Source: Bacillota bacterium (lineage in GTDB: Bacteria > Bacillota > Clostridia > Lachnospirales > Lachnospiraceae). From it: a DNA stretch of 37,838 nucleotides. A program made the position numbers and the translations under genes. Of this stretch, positions 8,788 to 17,933 are shown piece after piece. Where the stretch lies: NCBI GenBank assembly GCA_023395555.1, contig JAEWYQ010000044.1, positions 1 to 37,838 of the forward strand, given 5' to 3'. The notes under the pieces were generated by a model that did not search any database, had not been told where the DNA came from, and worked only from the letters and a program-made list of their open reading frames with translations. Numbering within the stretch: position 1 is the first letter of the stretch; each line of letters starts with the position of its first letter.

Positions 8788-8853
8788 TTGAGCGTAAAGA
8801 GGCGCGAAGACCGTCGGATTGTTATAAACAAGTGGAGGAAAGAAGGGAAAGAG

Positions 8854-10068
8854 TTGTTTATTGCCCGTCAGCCAATATTTAATAGAATAATGAATATATA
8901 TGGATATGAGCTTTTATTCCGATCGGATGCCAAGCAGAACACCTATAGGAGCACTAACCCGGTTTCTGCTACGGCGACAGTTCTCGGAGGACTGTTTGAG
9001 AACGGGATTGACCGTGTGGTTGGAAGAGCGAAGGCATTTGTTAATTTTGATTATGAATTTCTGATGTCGGATGTGATCGAGCTGATCAGCCCGGATACCC
9101 TTGTAATCGAGGTGCTGGAGACCGTCAAGGAGGATGAAGCCCTGCTGGAACGGATCAAGTCCCTAAGGAAGGCCGGGTATCAGATTGCGCTGGATGATTT
9201 TAGCGAGAGTGTCGATTCCTATCCAATGATACCTATTGCGGATATTATAAAGTATGATATTCTTGCCACACCTCTGGATTCCATAGAAACGGAAGTGTCC
9301 CGTGCCCTGTCCCGGAGAAAGATAATCCTGGCAGAAAAGATCGAGACGGAGGAGGATTACCAGAAGGCCCATGCCATGGGATTTCATCTGTTTCAGGGAT
9401 ATTTTTTCAGCAAGCCGAAGGTAATCGGCGGATCAGTGATACAGAGGCCATCCAGAATACAGTATACGCAGATTTTTACGGAACTGAGAAAAGCGGAGCC
9501 CTCCTTTGATACCCTGGCCACGATTATTGAATCGGATGTAGGCCTGGCCTATCGTCTGTTAAAGGTAATGAGCAATAAAAGGACGGAGAATTTCTATCCT
9601 ACGATTAAGAAGGCGCTGCTGATTATGGGACTTCAGGAGCTGGAGCGCTGGGTCAATATTATGATGCTGCAGGAAAGAGGGGAAGAGAAGCCCCTGGAGC
9701 TGGTGCTCCTGTCGGTAGTCCGTTCTAAATTCAGTGAGTATCTGGCCGTTAACAGCAAGTTCCGAAAGAGAAAGGATGAGATTCTGATGATGTGCCTGTT
9801 CAGTACTCTGGATGCGATTTTAGATCAGCCCATGGACGAAGCGCTGGACGGAATGATGCTGCCCCAGGATGTATATGATGCTCTGGTTTATAAAAAGGGA
9901 GCCCTGAAGCCCATCTGTGATCTGGTATTAGCCTATGAGCATGGAAACTGGACAGAGGTATCCCGGATTGCCGCGGAGATTGAGCTGGATACGGAAGGGA
10001 TTTCGGACGGATATATTGAAGCCACCCAATGGGCCTTTGAGATCAGCGCTTCTTTTGAGGATACATAG
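8854..10068 (+). CDS. EAL and HDOD domain signalling protein (YuxH-like)
   Basis: A 404-residue protein with an N-terminal EAL-type domain (about 1-200), the fold of cyclic-di-GMP phosphodiesterases, and a C-terminal HDOD domain (about 200-390), a degenerate HD fold. The EAL signature is present as EVLET, and DDFSES, KYDIL, EKIETEEDY and FQGYFFSKP follow in the normal order, so most metal-binding positions remain while EAL itself is EVL and the KID-like position is KYD. Such proteins often bind rather than cleave cyclic-di-GMP; activity here is open. The family normally begins MFIARQPIF, so the TTG at 8854, preceded by AAGAAGGG, is preferred over the in-frame TTG at 8785. Monocistronic. Confidence 0.85.
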   Translation: MFIARQPIFNRIMNIYGYELLFRSDAKQNTYRSTNPVSATATVLGGLFENGIDRVVGRAKAFVNFDYEFLMSDVIELISPDTLVIEVLETVKEDEALLERIKSLRKAGYQIALDDFSESVDSYPMIPIADIIKYDILATPLDSIETEVSRALSRRKIILAEKIETEEDYQKAHAMGFHLFQGYFFSKPKVIGGSVIQRPSRIQYTQIFTELRKAEPSFDTLATIIESDVGLAYRLLKVMSNKRTENFYPTIKKALLIMGLQELERWVNIMMLQERGEEKPLELVLLSVVRSKFSEYLAVNSKFRKRKDEILMMCLFSTLDAILDQPMDEALDGMMLPQDVYDALVYKKGALKPICDLVLAYEHGNWTEVSRIAAEIELDTEGISDGYIEATQWAFEISASFEDT

Positions 10069-10227
10069 CCAGAAGTTAGCCTATTGCATTTTACTGGGAT
10101 ATAATTTATACTGATTTTATACATCGGGGTTTCTTCCTGGTATAATTATGGGTCAAGCCTATTATTACACGGGGGAGAAACTCTATTTGTAATCTGTGTT
10201 TGCCGCTTGAATTTTATGATAAAGTGA

Positions 10228-10256
10228 TTGACAAATGGGTATAACAGTATTAGAAT
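10228..10256 (+). promoter_or_regulatory. sigma-A promoter of the peptide ABC transporter operon
   Basis: A perfect TTGACA (10228-10233), a 17-base spacer and TAGAAT (10251-10256). It lies about 150 bases before the first gene and is the strongest promoter in this window. Upstream, 10069-10227 shows nothing else I can identify. Confidence 0.75.
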
Positions 10257-10268
10257 AAACAAAATCAT

Positions 10269-10297
10269 ATAATTCATATAAAACATATATGAATTAT
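10269..10297 (+). repeat. 12-bp perfect inverted repeat just downstream of the promoter
   Basis: ATAATTCATATA (10269-10280) is the exact reverse complement of TATATGAATTAT (10286-10297), separated by five bases. It starts about 13 bases after the -10 box, overlapping the expected transcript start, so it may be a repressor operator or a 5'-end hairpin that protects the mRNA. Confidence 0.6.
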
Positions 10298-10324
10298 TGG
10301 GGATTGATAATGTGATATGATATG

Positions 10325-10378
10325 TGACAGTTCCTTCTTACCGGATATGGGTGAGAATCTATGATAGATGGGCTGTCA
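10325..10378 (+). promoter_or_regulatory. nested stem-loop in the peptide transporter leader
   Basis: An outer stem TGACAG (10325-10330) with CTGTCA (10373-10378) encloses an inner 8-bp stem TTCTTACC (10335-10342) with GGTGAGAA (10350-10357). It ends a few bases before the ribosome binding site of the first gene. It does not match a riboswitch class that I recognise. Confidence 0.4.
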
Positions 10379-10402
10379 TAAAAAGAGAGGATGGTTTTAT
10401 TT

Positions 10403-12040
10403 ATGAAGAATTCAAAACGATGGATGGCACTGATGCTTGTCATGCTGCTGGCAGTCTCCCTGACAGCCTGCGGGAAGGGGACGAAGGACACCCCAGGCGG
10501 CTCCGGCGAGGGAACCCCGAATAAAGGGGAGAAGATTGTGAATATAGGAATGTCAGACAGCTTATCCAGTCTGAATCCCTTGATGATGGATGCAACAGAG
10601 GTACTGAAATATGCCACGGCAATGGAATTTTTACCTTTGGTGGAGCTGAACAGCAAGCTGGAGTTTGTGGGAATGCTGGCTTCTTCCGTTACAACGGAGG
10701 ATAATATTCATTTTACCGTCAAGATTGATCCGGATGCGGTCTGGTCGGATGGAACTCCGGTTACGGCGGAGGATGTGGAATTTACCGTGTTAAGGCTGGC
10801 AAGCCCGACCCTGGCCAATGCCAGTATGGCTCTTTATGCCTTTGAGGGTACCGGGGACGACGGATTTGTGGAAGAGGGAGCCACCGAAATTGCCGGTGTC
10901 AAAGCGGTGGACAGCAAGACAGTGGAATTCACCACCAAGTACCCCATCGCCCTTACTACATTCCAGAATACTTACGGACGCTATATTCTTACTGTGCCCA
11001 AGCATATCCTGAAGGATGTGCCGGAAGGAGAACTGGCAGGCTATACCTGGTTTAATGCTCCTACCGTAGTAAACGGCCCTTACCGGGCAACGGCGGTTGA
11101 CCCGCAGCATTATGTGACCTATGTTGCCAATGACAAGTATTGGAAAGGGGCACCGAAGGTTGATAAGCTCAATATCAAGATTGTTACTCCCGCACAGCTT
11201 TTAACCGGTCTTCAGTCCGGTGAGATTGATTTTGTACAACAGACTACGGGCAATATTTTGCAGGAGGATTATGCTGGTGTGGAAGCCCTGGCGAATGTAA
11301 CGGTTAATTACGGGGCGCCGGTGACGAACCAGTCCATTTTCTTTAACACTGCGGCAGTTACGGATTCCAGAATACGTCAGGCTATCCTGTACGGGATTGA
11401 CCGTGAAGAGCTGCTGAAGGGCTTTCTTAACGGGAAAGGCGAGATAGTGGATAGCTTCCTTTCCAGCGTAGGTCCCTTCTATGATGCGAGCCTGACTCCG
11501 ACGCCCTATGATCCGGAGAAGGCAAAGCAGCTGGTTGCCGAGGCGGCGGCTGACGGATGGGATACTTCGAAGGTGTTGAATTTCTATATTAACAGCGGAG
11601 ACACAACCTTTGGAAGGGCAGCGGATTATATTGCGGCAAAGCTCTTAGAGGTGGGGATTCGTGTTCAGATTAAAACCGAGAATCTGGCCTCCCTTATGAC
11701 GGTAGCCGGCAATAAGGAATTTGATCTTATGGCAGTGCAGTATACTTATGCACCCGTGGATCCTTATCCCGATGTAAACTGGCTGCTGTCTGCCGACGGT
11801 TGGACGGGATACAGCGATGAGAGAGTTTTAGAGGCTTTGGAGGCAACCCAGACAGAGAGCAGTATTGAGGGAATACGAAGCCGGTATCTGGACATTGATA
11901 CCATTGTCCAGCAGGAAGTGCCGATGATATCGGCTTATGTAATCAGTGCCCTTGGTGCGGTGAATAAGAGACTGACCAATGCGGTACCGGATGTGTATGG
12001 TTCCTTTATTAATATTCATGAGTGGGATGTGACGCAGTAA
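10403..12040 (+). CDS. peptide/nickel-type ABC transporter substrate-binding lipoprotein (SBP family 5)
   Basis: A 545-residue extracellular solute receptor that would deliver oligopeptides or dipeptides to the membrane complex encoded just downstream. The first 23 residues form a lipoprotein signal (MKNSKRW, a hydrophobic core, then SLTAC with the lipidated Cys at 23), followed by a Gly/Thr/Pro-rich linker. The mature part has the SBP_bac_5 order: DSLSSLNPL, PDAVWSDGTPVTAEDVEF (the family signature, about residue 112), NGPYRATA, and IRQAILYGIDREELL near residue 330. ATG 10403 is preferred over 10391 because it directly opens the signal peptide. It is the first gene of the operon and ends on the A that begins the next ATG. 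Confidence 0.9.
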   Translation: MKNSKRWMALMLVMLLAVSLTACGKGTKDTPGGSGEGTPNKGEKIVNIGMSDSLSSLNPLMMDATEVLKYATAMEFLPLVELNSKLEFVGMLASSVTTEDNIHFTVKIDPDAVWSDGTPVTAEDVEFTVLRLASPTLANASMALYAFEGTGDDGFVEEGATEIAGVKAVDSKTVEFTTKYPIALTTFQNTYGRYILTVPKHILKDVPEGELAGYTWFNAPTVVNGPYRATAVDPQHYVTYVANDKYWKGAPKVDKLNIKIVTPAQLLTGLQSGEIDFVQQTTGNILQEDYAGVEALANVTVNYGAPVTNQSIFFNTAAVTDSRIRQAILYGIDREELLKGFLNGKGEIVDSFLSSVGPFYDASLTPTPYDPEKAKQLVAEAAADGWDTSKVLNFYINSGDTTFGRAADYIAAKLLEVGIRVQIKTENLASLMTVAGNKEFDLMAVQYTYAPVDPYPDVNWLLSADGWTGYSDERVLEALEATQTESSIEGIRSRYLDIDTIVQQEVPMISAYVISALGAVNKRLTNAVPDVYGSFINIHEWDVTQ

Positions 12041-13029
12041 TGCCATTATTGGAGGTTGGGGATTTAGAGATCGCCTTTCAGGAAGACAAGGGAGAGGTAT
12101 TAAGCATTGACCAGGTGAGCTTTCGTGTGGAGGCGGGAGAAATTGTCTGCCTCGTGGGCGAATCCGGCTCCGGCAAGAGTGTTACCTCTCTGGGGATTAT
12201 GGGGCTTCTTGGGCGGGGCGGCAAGGTAGTGGGAGGCAGTGTCCGTTTTGACGGGGAAGACCTGTTGGATAAATCGGAGAAGGAGATGGACCGGATTCGG
12301 GGAAGAAGTCTCGCGATGATTTTTCAGGATGCTCTGACCAGCTTGAATCCGGTGTTTACCATAGGGCAGCAGATGATAGAAACCATGAAGGTTCATCTGA
12401 AGCTGAACCGGAAGGAAGCCGCCCGGAGGGCCATAGGCCTGCTGAAGAAGGTTGGCCTTCCGGATCCCCATGATATTATGAAGAAATATCCCCATACCCT
12501 GTCCGGCGGAATGAGGCAGAGGGTCATGATAGCCATGGCCCTGGCCTGTGACCCCAAGCTCCTGATTGCGGATGAACCCACCACCGCGCTGGATGTAACG
12601 ATACAGGCGCAGATTATGCAGCTTCTCAAGGGACTGAACAAGGAGCTTCATATGTCAATTGTACTGATTACCCATGATATGGGTCTGGTAGCGGAGATGG
12701 CTGACCGTGTGCTGGTGATGTACGCGGGGCAGATCGTGGAGGAGGCGGATGTGTTCACCCTCTTCCAGGAACCGCAGCATCCCTATACCCGGGCCTTGCT
12801 CCAGTCCATACCGAGTATCCGGGATGAGCAGGACAGGGAGCTGGCTTCTATTCCCGGCTCCGTACCGGAGCGCTACGATGAGCTGGAGGGCTGCCGTTTT
12901 GCCAACCGCTGTCCCTATGTCAGCCGGGAGTGCGGGAAGGAGCAGGAGCTGCGCAGCCGGGAAGGCGGTCATCCGGTGCGCTGCTGGAGGCAGGGAATAC
13001 TGCCGGCTTCCGGATATCAGGATAAATAG
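12040..13029 (+). CDS. OppD/DppD-type peptide ABC transporter ATP-binding protein
   Basis: A 329-residue cytoplasmic ATPase that powers the peptide importer. Walker A is GESGSGKS (40-47), the ABC signature LSGGMRQR (about 154), Walker B LLIADEP (about 174), and the H-loop THD follows. The C-terminus has the oligopeptide-transporter extension HPYTRALLQSIPSI and a Cys-rich tail (GCRFANRCPY, then C and RCW) like the iron-sulfur-binding tail found in some OppD/DppD proteins. ATG 12040 overlaps the previous TAA by one base, so translation is probably coupled; no strong ribosome binding site is needed. A GTG at 12022 is an alternative. The gene pairs with the second ATPase immediately downstream as in the usual heterodimer. 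Confidence 0.9.
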   Translation: MPLLEVGDLEIAFQEDKGEVLSIDQVSFRVEAGEIVCLVGESGSGKSVTSLGIMGLLGRGGKVVGGSVRFDGEDLLDKSEKEMDRIRGRSLAMIFQDALTSLNPVFTIGQQMIETMKVHLKLNRKEAARRAIGLLKKVGLPDPHDIMKKYPHTLSGGMRQRVMIAMALACDPKLLIADEPTTALDVTIQAQIMQLLKGLNKELHMSIVLITHDMGLVAEMADRVLVMYAGQIVEEADVFTLFQEPQHPYTRALLQSIPSIRDEQDRELASIPGSVPERYDELEGCRFANRCPYVSRECGKEQELRSREGGHPVRCWRQGILPASGYQDK

Positions 13030-13042
13030 GAGGAATGCGCCA

Positions 13043-14089
13043 ATGCTTCAGAAACAGGTACCTCTTCTGGAAGTGAAGGGGCTGAAAAAGCATTACCCCA
13101 TCTATGGAGGAATCATTCCCCATGCCATCGGTAAAATCTATGCGGTGGATGGGGTTGATTTTGAGATTCCGGAAGGGACCACCCTGGGTCTGGTAGGCGA
13201 ATCGGGGTGCGGCAAATCCACGGTGGGCAGACAGATCGTAGGGCTGGAGCGGCCTACGGAGGGAAAGGTAATCTACCGGGGCAGGGGATTGGATGAGCTT
13301 TCGGCGGCGGAGATGAAAAAGATACGCACGCAGATTCAGATGATATTCCAGGATCCCTTTGCCTCGTTAAATCCTAGAAAACGAATTGTTGATATTATTT
13401 CCGAACCCATGCGATACCATAAGCTTGCGGCAAAAAAGCCGGTTCATCAAGAGGTGGACCGGCTTCTTGAGCTGGTGGGGCTCCCGCGCAGCAGCAAGGA
13501 GAAATATCCCCATGAATTTTCCGGCGGGCAGAAGCAGAGGATTGGAATCGCGCGGGCATTGTCTCTGCAGCCGAAGCTGATTGTCTGCGATGAGCCGGTA
13601 AGCGCTCTGGATGTGTCCATTCAGGCACAGGTATTGAATCTGCTGCGGAGCCTGCAGAAGGATCTGGGGCTGACCTATCTCTTTATCGGGCATGGGCTGG
13701 ATGCGGTGAATTACATCAGCAGCCGGATTGCGGTGATGTATCTGGGCAGGATTGTGGAAATTGCCGACGCAAAGGAGCTGTTCTCGAATCCGGTACATCC
13801 CTATACCCAGGCGCTGTGCAACGCGGCTCCGATTCCCGACCCGAAGGAGAGAGAGAGGGAGAGAGTAATTATCCAGGGAGAGATTCCTTCGAATACGGCG
13901 CCTCCCGTGGGATGTCCTTTTCATCCCCGCTGTCCCCATGCGATACAGAAATGCCGGGAAATACGGCCGGTTTTGGAGCCCGTGGTTTCCGAAGGATATC
14001 ATATGGCGGCCTGCCGCCTGGTGAAGGATGGGGCGAAAGGGAACAAGGAAGAGAATAGTAAGCGAAAGCTTGAGGTAGAAGTAAGATAA
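13043..14089 (+). CDS. OppF/DppF-type peptide ABC transporter ATP-binding protein
   Basis: A 348-residue ATPase, partner of the preceding one. It starts with PLLEVKGLKKHYPI, then Walker A GESGCGKS (about 52-59), signature FSGGQKQR (about 159), Walker B LIVCDEP (about 179), and IGHGLD where most relatives have THDL at the H-loop. The C-terminal extension HPYTQALCNAAPIPDP and a Cys-containing tail (VGCPFHPRCPHAIQKC) are typical of OppF/DppF. An AGGAGG eight bases upstream supports ATG 13043, and the frame is open far upstream through the preceding gene only by chance. The last 30 residues are very lysine-rich and look like a family-external tail. Confidence 0.9.
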   Translation: MLQKQVPLLEVKGLKKHYPIYGGIIPHAIGKIYAVDGVDFEIPEGTTLGLVGESGCGKSTVGRQIVGLERPTEGKVIYRGRGLDELSAAEMKKIRTQIQMIFQDPFASLNPRKRIVDIISEPMRYHKLAAKKPVHQEVDRLLELVGLPRSSKEKYPHEFSGGQKQRIGIARALSLQPKLIVCDEPVSALDVSIQAQVLNLLRSLQKDLGLTYLFIGHGLDAVNYISSRIAVMYLGRIVEIADAKELFSNPVHPYTQALCNAAPIPDPKERERERVIIQGEIPSNTAPPVGCPFHPRCPHAIQKCREIRPVLEPVVSEGYHMAACRLVKDGAKGNKEENSKRKLEVEVR

Positions 14090-14114
14090 GAAGCAGTAAG
14101 AAAGGAGCGGTCAG

Positions 14115-15071
14115 ATGATAAAATATATAGTAAAACGTATCTTGATTGCAATACCTGTATTATTTGGAATTACAGTCATTGATTATCTGATTATGAGTCT
14201 GGCCGGAAGTCCTCTGGATATGCTGCAGGGGGCCAGAGTATCCCAGGAAGCGGTTGAGGCCAGGAGAATTGCCCTGGGACTGGACCAGCCGGTTTATATA
14301 CAGTATTTTGAATGGTTAAAGCAGCTCCTTCAGGGGAATCTGGGGTATTCCATGCGGAATCACCAGGAGGTAAGCCAGATGATCCGCATGTATATCGGGC
14401 CCACGCTTCTGTTGATGGGGGTATCCCTGGCAGTGAGCCTGCTCATTGCGGTACCCGCGGGAATTTACAGTGCGGTACGCCAGTATTCGCCGGGAGATTA
14501 TACCCTGGTATCCCTTTCCTTTCTGGGAACCAGTGTGCCGGGCTTCTTCCTGGCTTTGCTTCTGATTTATATTTTCACCGTCAAATTGGGTTGGCTTCCC
14601 TCCAGCGGCATGTCTACCCTGGGGCAGGATAAGGACGCTCTGGATATTATCAAGCATATGATTATGCCGGTGATTGTCCTGGCTACCTCCATGGCGGGAA
14701 CCAATATCCGATATATCCGCAGCGCCATGCTGGAGATTCTTCAGAAGGATTATCTGAAGACAGCCAGAGCAAAGGGGCTGGGCCGGTTTCGTGTGATTAA
14801 TAAGCATGCTCTTAAGAATGCATTAATTCCGGTCATTACCATTATTGGCATGCAGATACCGGTTCTGTTCGGCGGCGCGATTATTGCCGAGCAGGTCTTT
14901 TCCTGGCCGGGACTGGGGCTTATGACGATGAATGCCATTATTAACCGGGATTATCCGGTGATTATGGGCGTATGCCTGATGTCGGCGCTGGTGGTTCTGG
15001 CGGCGAACTTGATTACGGATATTCTATATGCATTGGTGGATCCCACCATTCAATATTCACAAGAGGGATAG
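14115..15071 (+). CDS. OppB/DppB-type peptide ABC transporter permease
   Basis: A 318-residue inner-membrane permease with about six membrane spans. It opens with the family signature MIKYIVKRILIAIPVLFGIT as first span, then GLDQPVYIQYFEWLKQLLQG and the conserved LGYSMRN. The cytoplasmic coupling loop (EAA motif) reads ARAKGLGRFRVINKHALKNA at about residues 215-235, where it contacts the ATPases. The C-terminal DPTIQYSQEG is typical. An AGGAG site precedes the ATG, 25 bases after the ATPase gene. It pairs with the next gene. Confidence 0.9.
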   Translation: MIKYIVKRILIAIPVLFGITVIDYLIMSLAGSPLDMLQGARVSQEAVEARRIALGLDQPVYIQYFEWLKQLLQGNLGYSMRNHQEVSQMIRMYIGPTLLLMGVSLAVSLLIAVPAGIYSAVRQYSPGDYTLVSLSFLGTSVPGFFLALLLIYIFTVKLGWLPSSGMSTLGQDKDALDIIKHMIMPVIVLATSMAGTNIRYIRSAMLEILQKDYLKTARAKGLGRFRVINKHALKNALIPVITIIGMQIPVLFGGAIIAEQVFSWPGLGLMTMNAIINRDYPVIMGVCLMSALVVLAANLITDILYALVDPTIQYSQEG

Positions 15072-15098
15072 CTGAAAATGTTAAGAGGAGATTCTAAG

Positions 15099-15974
15099 AT
15101 GAAGCAGTATGAGGATAGACCGGAGGAAGCGGGAGATAGCTACGGTAAAATGATATGGAAGCGTTTCCGGAGACATAAGCTGGCGGTTGTCAGCAGTGTA
15201 TTTCTGGCGGCCGTCATTATTCTGTCGCTGCTGGCCCCGGTGCTGGCGCCCTATGATCCCAATATGCCGGTAGGCGGCTTTGGGGAAGGCCCCTCCTCCA
15301 AATTCCTTCTGGGAACGGATCAGGTGGGCAGGGATGTGCTCAGCCGGCTGTTCTACGCCACCAGGATCTCTCTTCTGGTGGGATTTGCCGCAACTGTGGT
15401 TTCCACTGTTCTGGGAGTGGTTCTGGGACTGATCTCCGGTTATTTCGGAGGCTGGATCGATATGGTTATTATGCGCTTTACGGACATGGTTATGTCCTTT
15501 CCTTATATTCTTCTGGTTCTTGTGGCGGCAGCCATATTTGAGCCTGGATTATGGAATATCGTCCTGATTCTGGGCTTTGTGGATTGGCCGGGAGTGGCAA
15601 GGCTGGTCAGGGGCAATGTGCTGTCCCTCAGGGAAACGGCATTTATCAAAAGCGATCTGGTGGCGGGAATGCCTAAGAGCTATATCCTGTTCTCGGAAAT
15701 CCTGCCGAATACCCTGGCTCCCATTCTTGTCTATGCCACCTCGGTAATTGCCCTATCCATGCTGGACGAAGCGGCTCTGAGCTTTCTTGGTATGGGAATT
15801 CAGCCTCCCCAGGCCAGCTTGGGCAATATGCTCAACGGAGCGCAATCCCTGTCGGTGCTGACTACGAAGCCCTGGCTGTGGATTCCGCCGGGTTTATTAA
15901 TTATTCTCCTGGTGATCAGCATCAACTTCATTGGAGATGCCCTGCGGGATGCCTTTGATACCTCCGGAAGGTAA
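15099..15974 (+). CDS. OppC/DppC-type peptide ABC transporter permease
   Basis: A 291-residue permease, second half of the membrane channel. The N-terminal cytoplasmic segment (KMIWKRFRRHKLA) leads into the first span; LGTDQVGRDVLSRL and the later LSFLGMGIQPP are hallmarks of this subunit. The coupling loop (about residues 180-205) has GMPKSYILFSEILPN where most OppC read GASDRRIIFRHILPN. ATG 15099 follows AAGAGGAG by eight bases; an in-frame ATG at 15078 has no such site. Gene order is receptor, ATPase, ATPase, permease, permease, an arrangement common in Clostridia. Confidence 0.9.
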   Translation: MKQYEDRPEEAGDSYGKMIWKRFRRHKLAVVSSVFLAAVIILSLLAPVLAPYDPNMPVGGFGEGPSSKFLLGTDQVGRDVLSRLFYATRISLLVGFAATVVSTVLGVVLGLISGYFGGWIDMVIMRFTDMVMSFPYILLVLVAAAIFEPGLWNIVLILGFVDWPGVARLVRGNVLSLRETAFIKSDLVAGMPKSYILFSEILPNTLAPILVYATSVIALSMLDEAALSFLGMGIQPPQASLGNMLNGAQSLSVLTTKPWLWIPPGLLIILLVISINFIGDALRDAFDTSGR

Positions 15975-16024
15975 GACTGATAAAAATTATAACACGATCA
16001 TAGGATAGGAACGGTAGATACGGC

Positions 16025-16648
16025 ATGAAAAGCATACTAAATTATCAGACCTCGGAATATGACTGCGGTCCCACCACATTGATCAACGCGATCCGTTATC
16101 TCTATGAGCGGGAAGAAATCCTGCCGGAGATCATAAAGACAATAACGCTTTACACCCTTGACCTGTATGACAGCAACGGAGAGTTCGGGAAGCGCGGAAC
16201 GTCCCGGATGGCTATGATGTTCCTCTCCAACTGGCTGAACGAGTTTGGCCGGACGAAGAATTATCCCGTATATACGGAACTGGTAATCGATGAGCAGGTC
16301 TGGGTACGGCAGAACAGCAGGATTACGGAATGTCTCCAGCAGGGAGGGGCAGTGGTGATCTGTGTGTGGCTGGGTCCTACAAAGCATTATGTACTGCTCA
16401 CGGATATAGAAGAGGAGTATCTCTGTTTATTCGATCCCTATGATTGGGAGGAGCCTGTGGATGGGGAGACGGTGGTCTGTGTGGAAGGATTTCCGAAGAA
16501 GATGAACCGCAAGGTGAAAAGGGATATTATGAACGGTGAGGATGATGGTTTCTATGCCCTGGGCGAGGTTCAGGGGAGGGAGGCCATGCTGCTGTATAAT
16601 ACCAATACCAGGAGGACTCCTGAGAAATCCATAGAATATTTTATATAA
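16025..16648 (+). CDS. C39-like cysteine peptidase family protein
   Basis: A 207-residue soluble protein with a papain-like C39 fold. The N-terminus has NYQTSEYDCGPTT: Gln8 would stabilise the oxyanion and Cys14 is the nucleophile. His121 (PTKHYVLL) and Asp137 (LFDPY) complete the triad at normal spacing. There is no ABC transporter domain and no leader, so it is not a bacteriocin exporter; such stand-alone proteins may be intracellular proteases or transglutaminase-like enzymes. It follows the permease gene by 50 bases, in the same direction and without a terminator, so it may be transcribed with the peptide importer. Ribosome binding site (AGGAACGG) is weak. Confidence 0.7.
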   Translation: MKSILNYQTSEYDCGPTTLINAIRYLYEREEILPEIIKTITLYTLDLYDSNGEFGKRGTSRMAMMFLSNWLNEFGRTKNYPVYTELVIDEQVWVRQNSRITECLQQGGAVVICVWLGPTKHYVLLTDIEEEYLCLFDPYDWEEPVDGETVVCVEGFPKKMNRKVKRDIMNGEDDGFYALGEVQGREAMLLYNTNTRRTPEKSIEYFI

Positions 16649-16750
16649 AAAAAGTAGAAAACTTTCGGACATTTCGAGATAATCCATAACAGCGACAATC
16701 CACAGCAGTAACAATCTATAACACTCTCTTAGAGCGGAGGCGACAATATC

Positions 16751-17863
16751 ATGAATAGAAACCGGATTATTGAGGAATTTATCCAGTTGGCGGCAATCGA
16801 TTCTCCTTCCTTTGGGGAACGGGAGATCGCCGACTTATTAATAATCAAGCTGAAGGAGCTGGGCTTTGCCGTATCCGAGGATGATACAGGCAAGGCGATT
16901 GGGGGCAATTGCGGCAATTTGTACGGATATCTGGAGGGAGAGCTGGAAGGGGAGCCGCTTCTGTTCTCGGCTCATATGGATACGGTGCCTCCTGCCTTGA
17001 ATAAGAGAGCGATTCTTCAGCCGGACGGCAGGATTACCAGCGGGGGGGATACGGTATTGGGAGCGGATGATATTGCCGGACTGATCTCCATATTGGAAGC
17101 GATTCGCAGCCTGCGGGAGGAAGGGCTTCCCCACAGAAGCATGGAGATACTGTTTGCCGTTGCCGAAGAGCCTTATGCGAAGGGAAGCAGCGTCTTTGAT
17201 TATTCCCGGATACGCTCGAAGGAGGCCTATGTTTTGGATCTGAGCGGCAAGGTGGGCCGTGCGGCTTATGCGGCACCCACCATTGTAAGCTTTACTGCGG
17301 TGGTAAGGGGAAAGGCGGCACATGCGGGCTTTTCGCCGGAGGAAGGCATTCATTCTATAGCCATAGCTTCAAGTGCCATAAACCGGATGAAGCTGGGAAG
17401 AATCGATGAAGACACTACTGTAAATATCGGATTAATCGCCGGCGGAGCGGCTACCAATATTGTTCCAGAAAACTGCCGGGTGGAAGGAGAGATCAGAAGC
17501 TTCCGCCATGAGACGGCAGTGCGGATACTCTCGGAGACCAAGGAGCTGTTTCTGACGGAAGCAAACCGGGCCGGAGGAGGGCTTGACTGGGAAGAGGTAA
17601 TCAATTGCCGCGCCTTTGAGACGGATACCGGGGGAAGCACAGCCGCGCGCTACAAGGCTGCCTGTGAGGAGGCAGGCCTGCAGGCGGAGCTGGTCAGAAC
17701 CCTTGGGGGCAGTGACTGCAATACTTTTGCGGCGAAGGGAATCTCCGGGCTGGTGCTTTCTAATGCCATGAACCAGGTTCATTCCTGCAGTGAGTACACC
17801 GAGGTGGAAGAGCTGATAAATAGTACACGGATTGTCCGCAATATTATGACCAGCAGAAAATAA
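16751..17863 (+). CDS. M20-type metallopeptidase, peptidase T-like (YqjE family)
   Basis: A 370-residue co-catalytic di-zinc aminopeptidase of the PepT/YqjE group, which removes residues from short peptides or acts on related amides in the cytoplasm. Metal and catalytic residues are visible: AHMDTVPP (His75, Asp77), GADDIAG (Asp106), VAEEP (Glu139 catalytic, Glu140), and near the end NQVHSCSEY with the last His ligand. The dimerisation lid lies at about residues 180-290. GGAGG nine bases before the ATG supports the start. It lies 102 bases downstream of the C39-like gene in the same direction and ends at a clear terminator; degrading peptides imported by the upstream ABC system is a reasonable role. 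Confidence 0.85.
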   Translation: MNRNRIIEEFIQLAAIDSPSFGEREIADLLIIKLKELGFAVSEDDTGKAIGGNCGNLYGYLEGELEGEPLLFSAHMDTVPPALNKRAILQPDGRITSGGDTVLGADDIAGLISILEAIRSLREEGLPHRSMEILFAVAEEPYAKGSSVFDYSRIRSKEAYVLDLSGKVGRAAYAAPTIVSFTAVVRGKAAHAGFSPEEGIHSIAIASSAINRMKLGRIDEDTTVNIGLIAGGAATNIVPENCRVEGEIRSFRHETAVRILSETKELFLTEANRAGGGLDWEEVINCRAFETDTGGSTAARYKAACEEAGLQAELVRTLGGSDCNTFAAKGISGLVLSNAMNQVHSCSEYTEVEELINSTRIVRNIMTSRK

Positions 17864-17899
17864 ACCGGGTCATAGCAGGCGGTGAGATAAGGAAAGAGT

Positions 17900-17933
17900 A
17901 AAGCGGTGAGGAAAAATCCCCACCGCTTTTTTT
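17900..17933 (+). terminator. rho-independent terminator closing the peptide uptake region
   Basis: AAAGCGGTG (17900-17908) pairs with CACCGCTTT (17921-17929), continued by a run of seven Ts. Confidence 0.9.
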
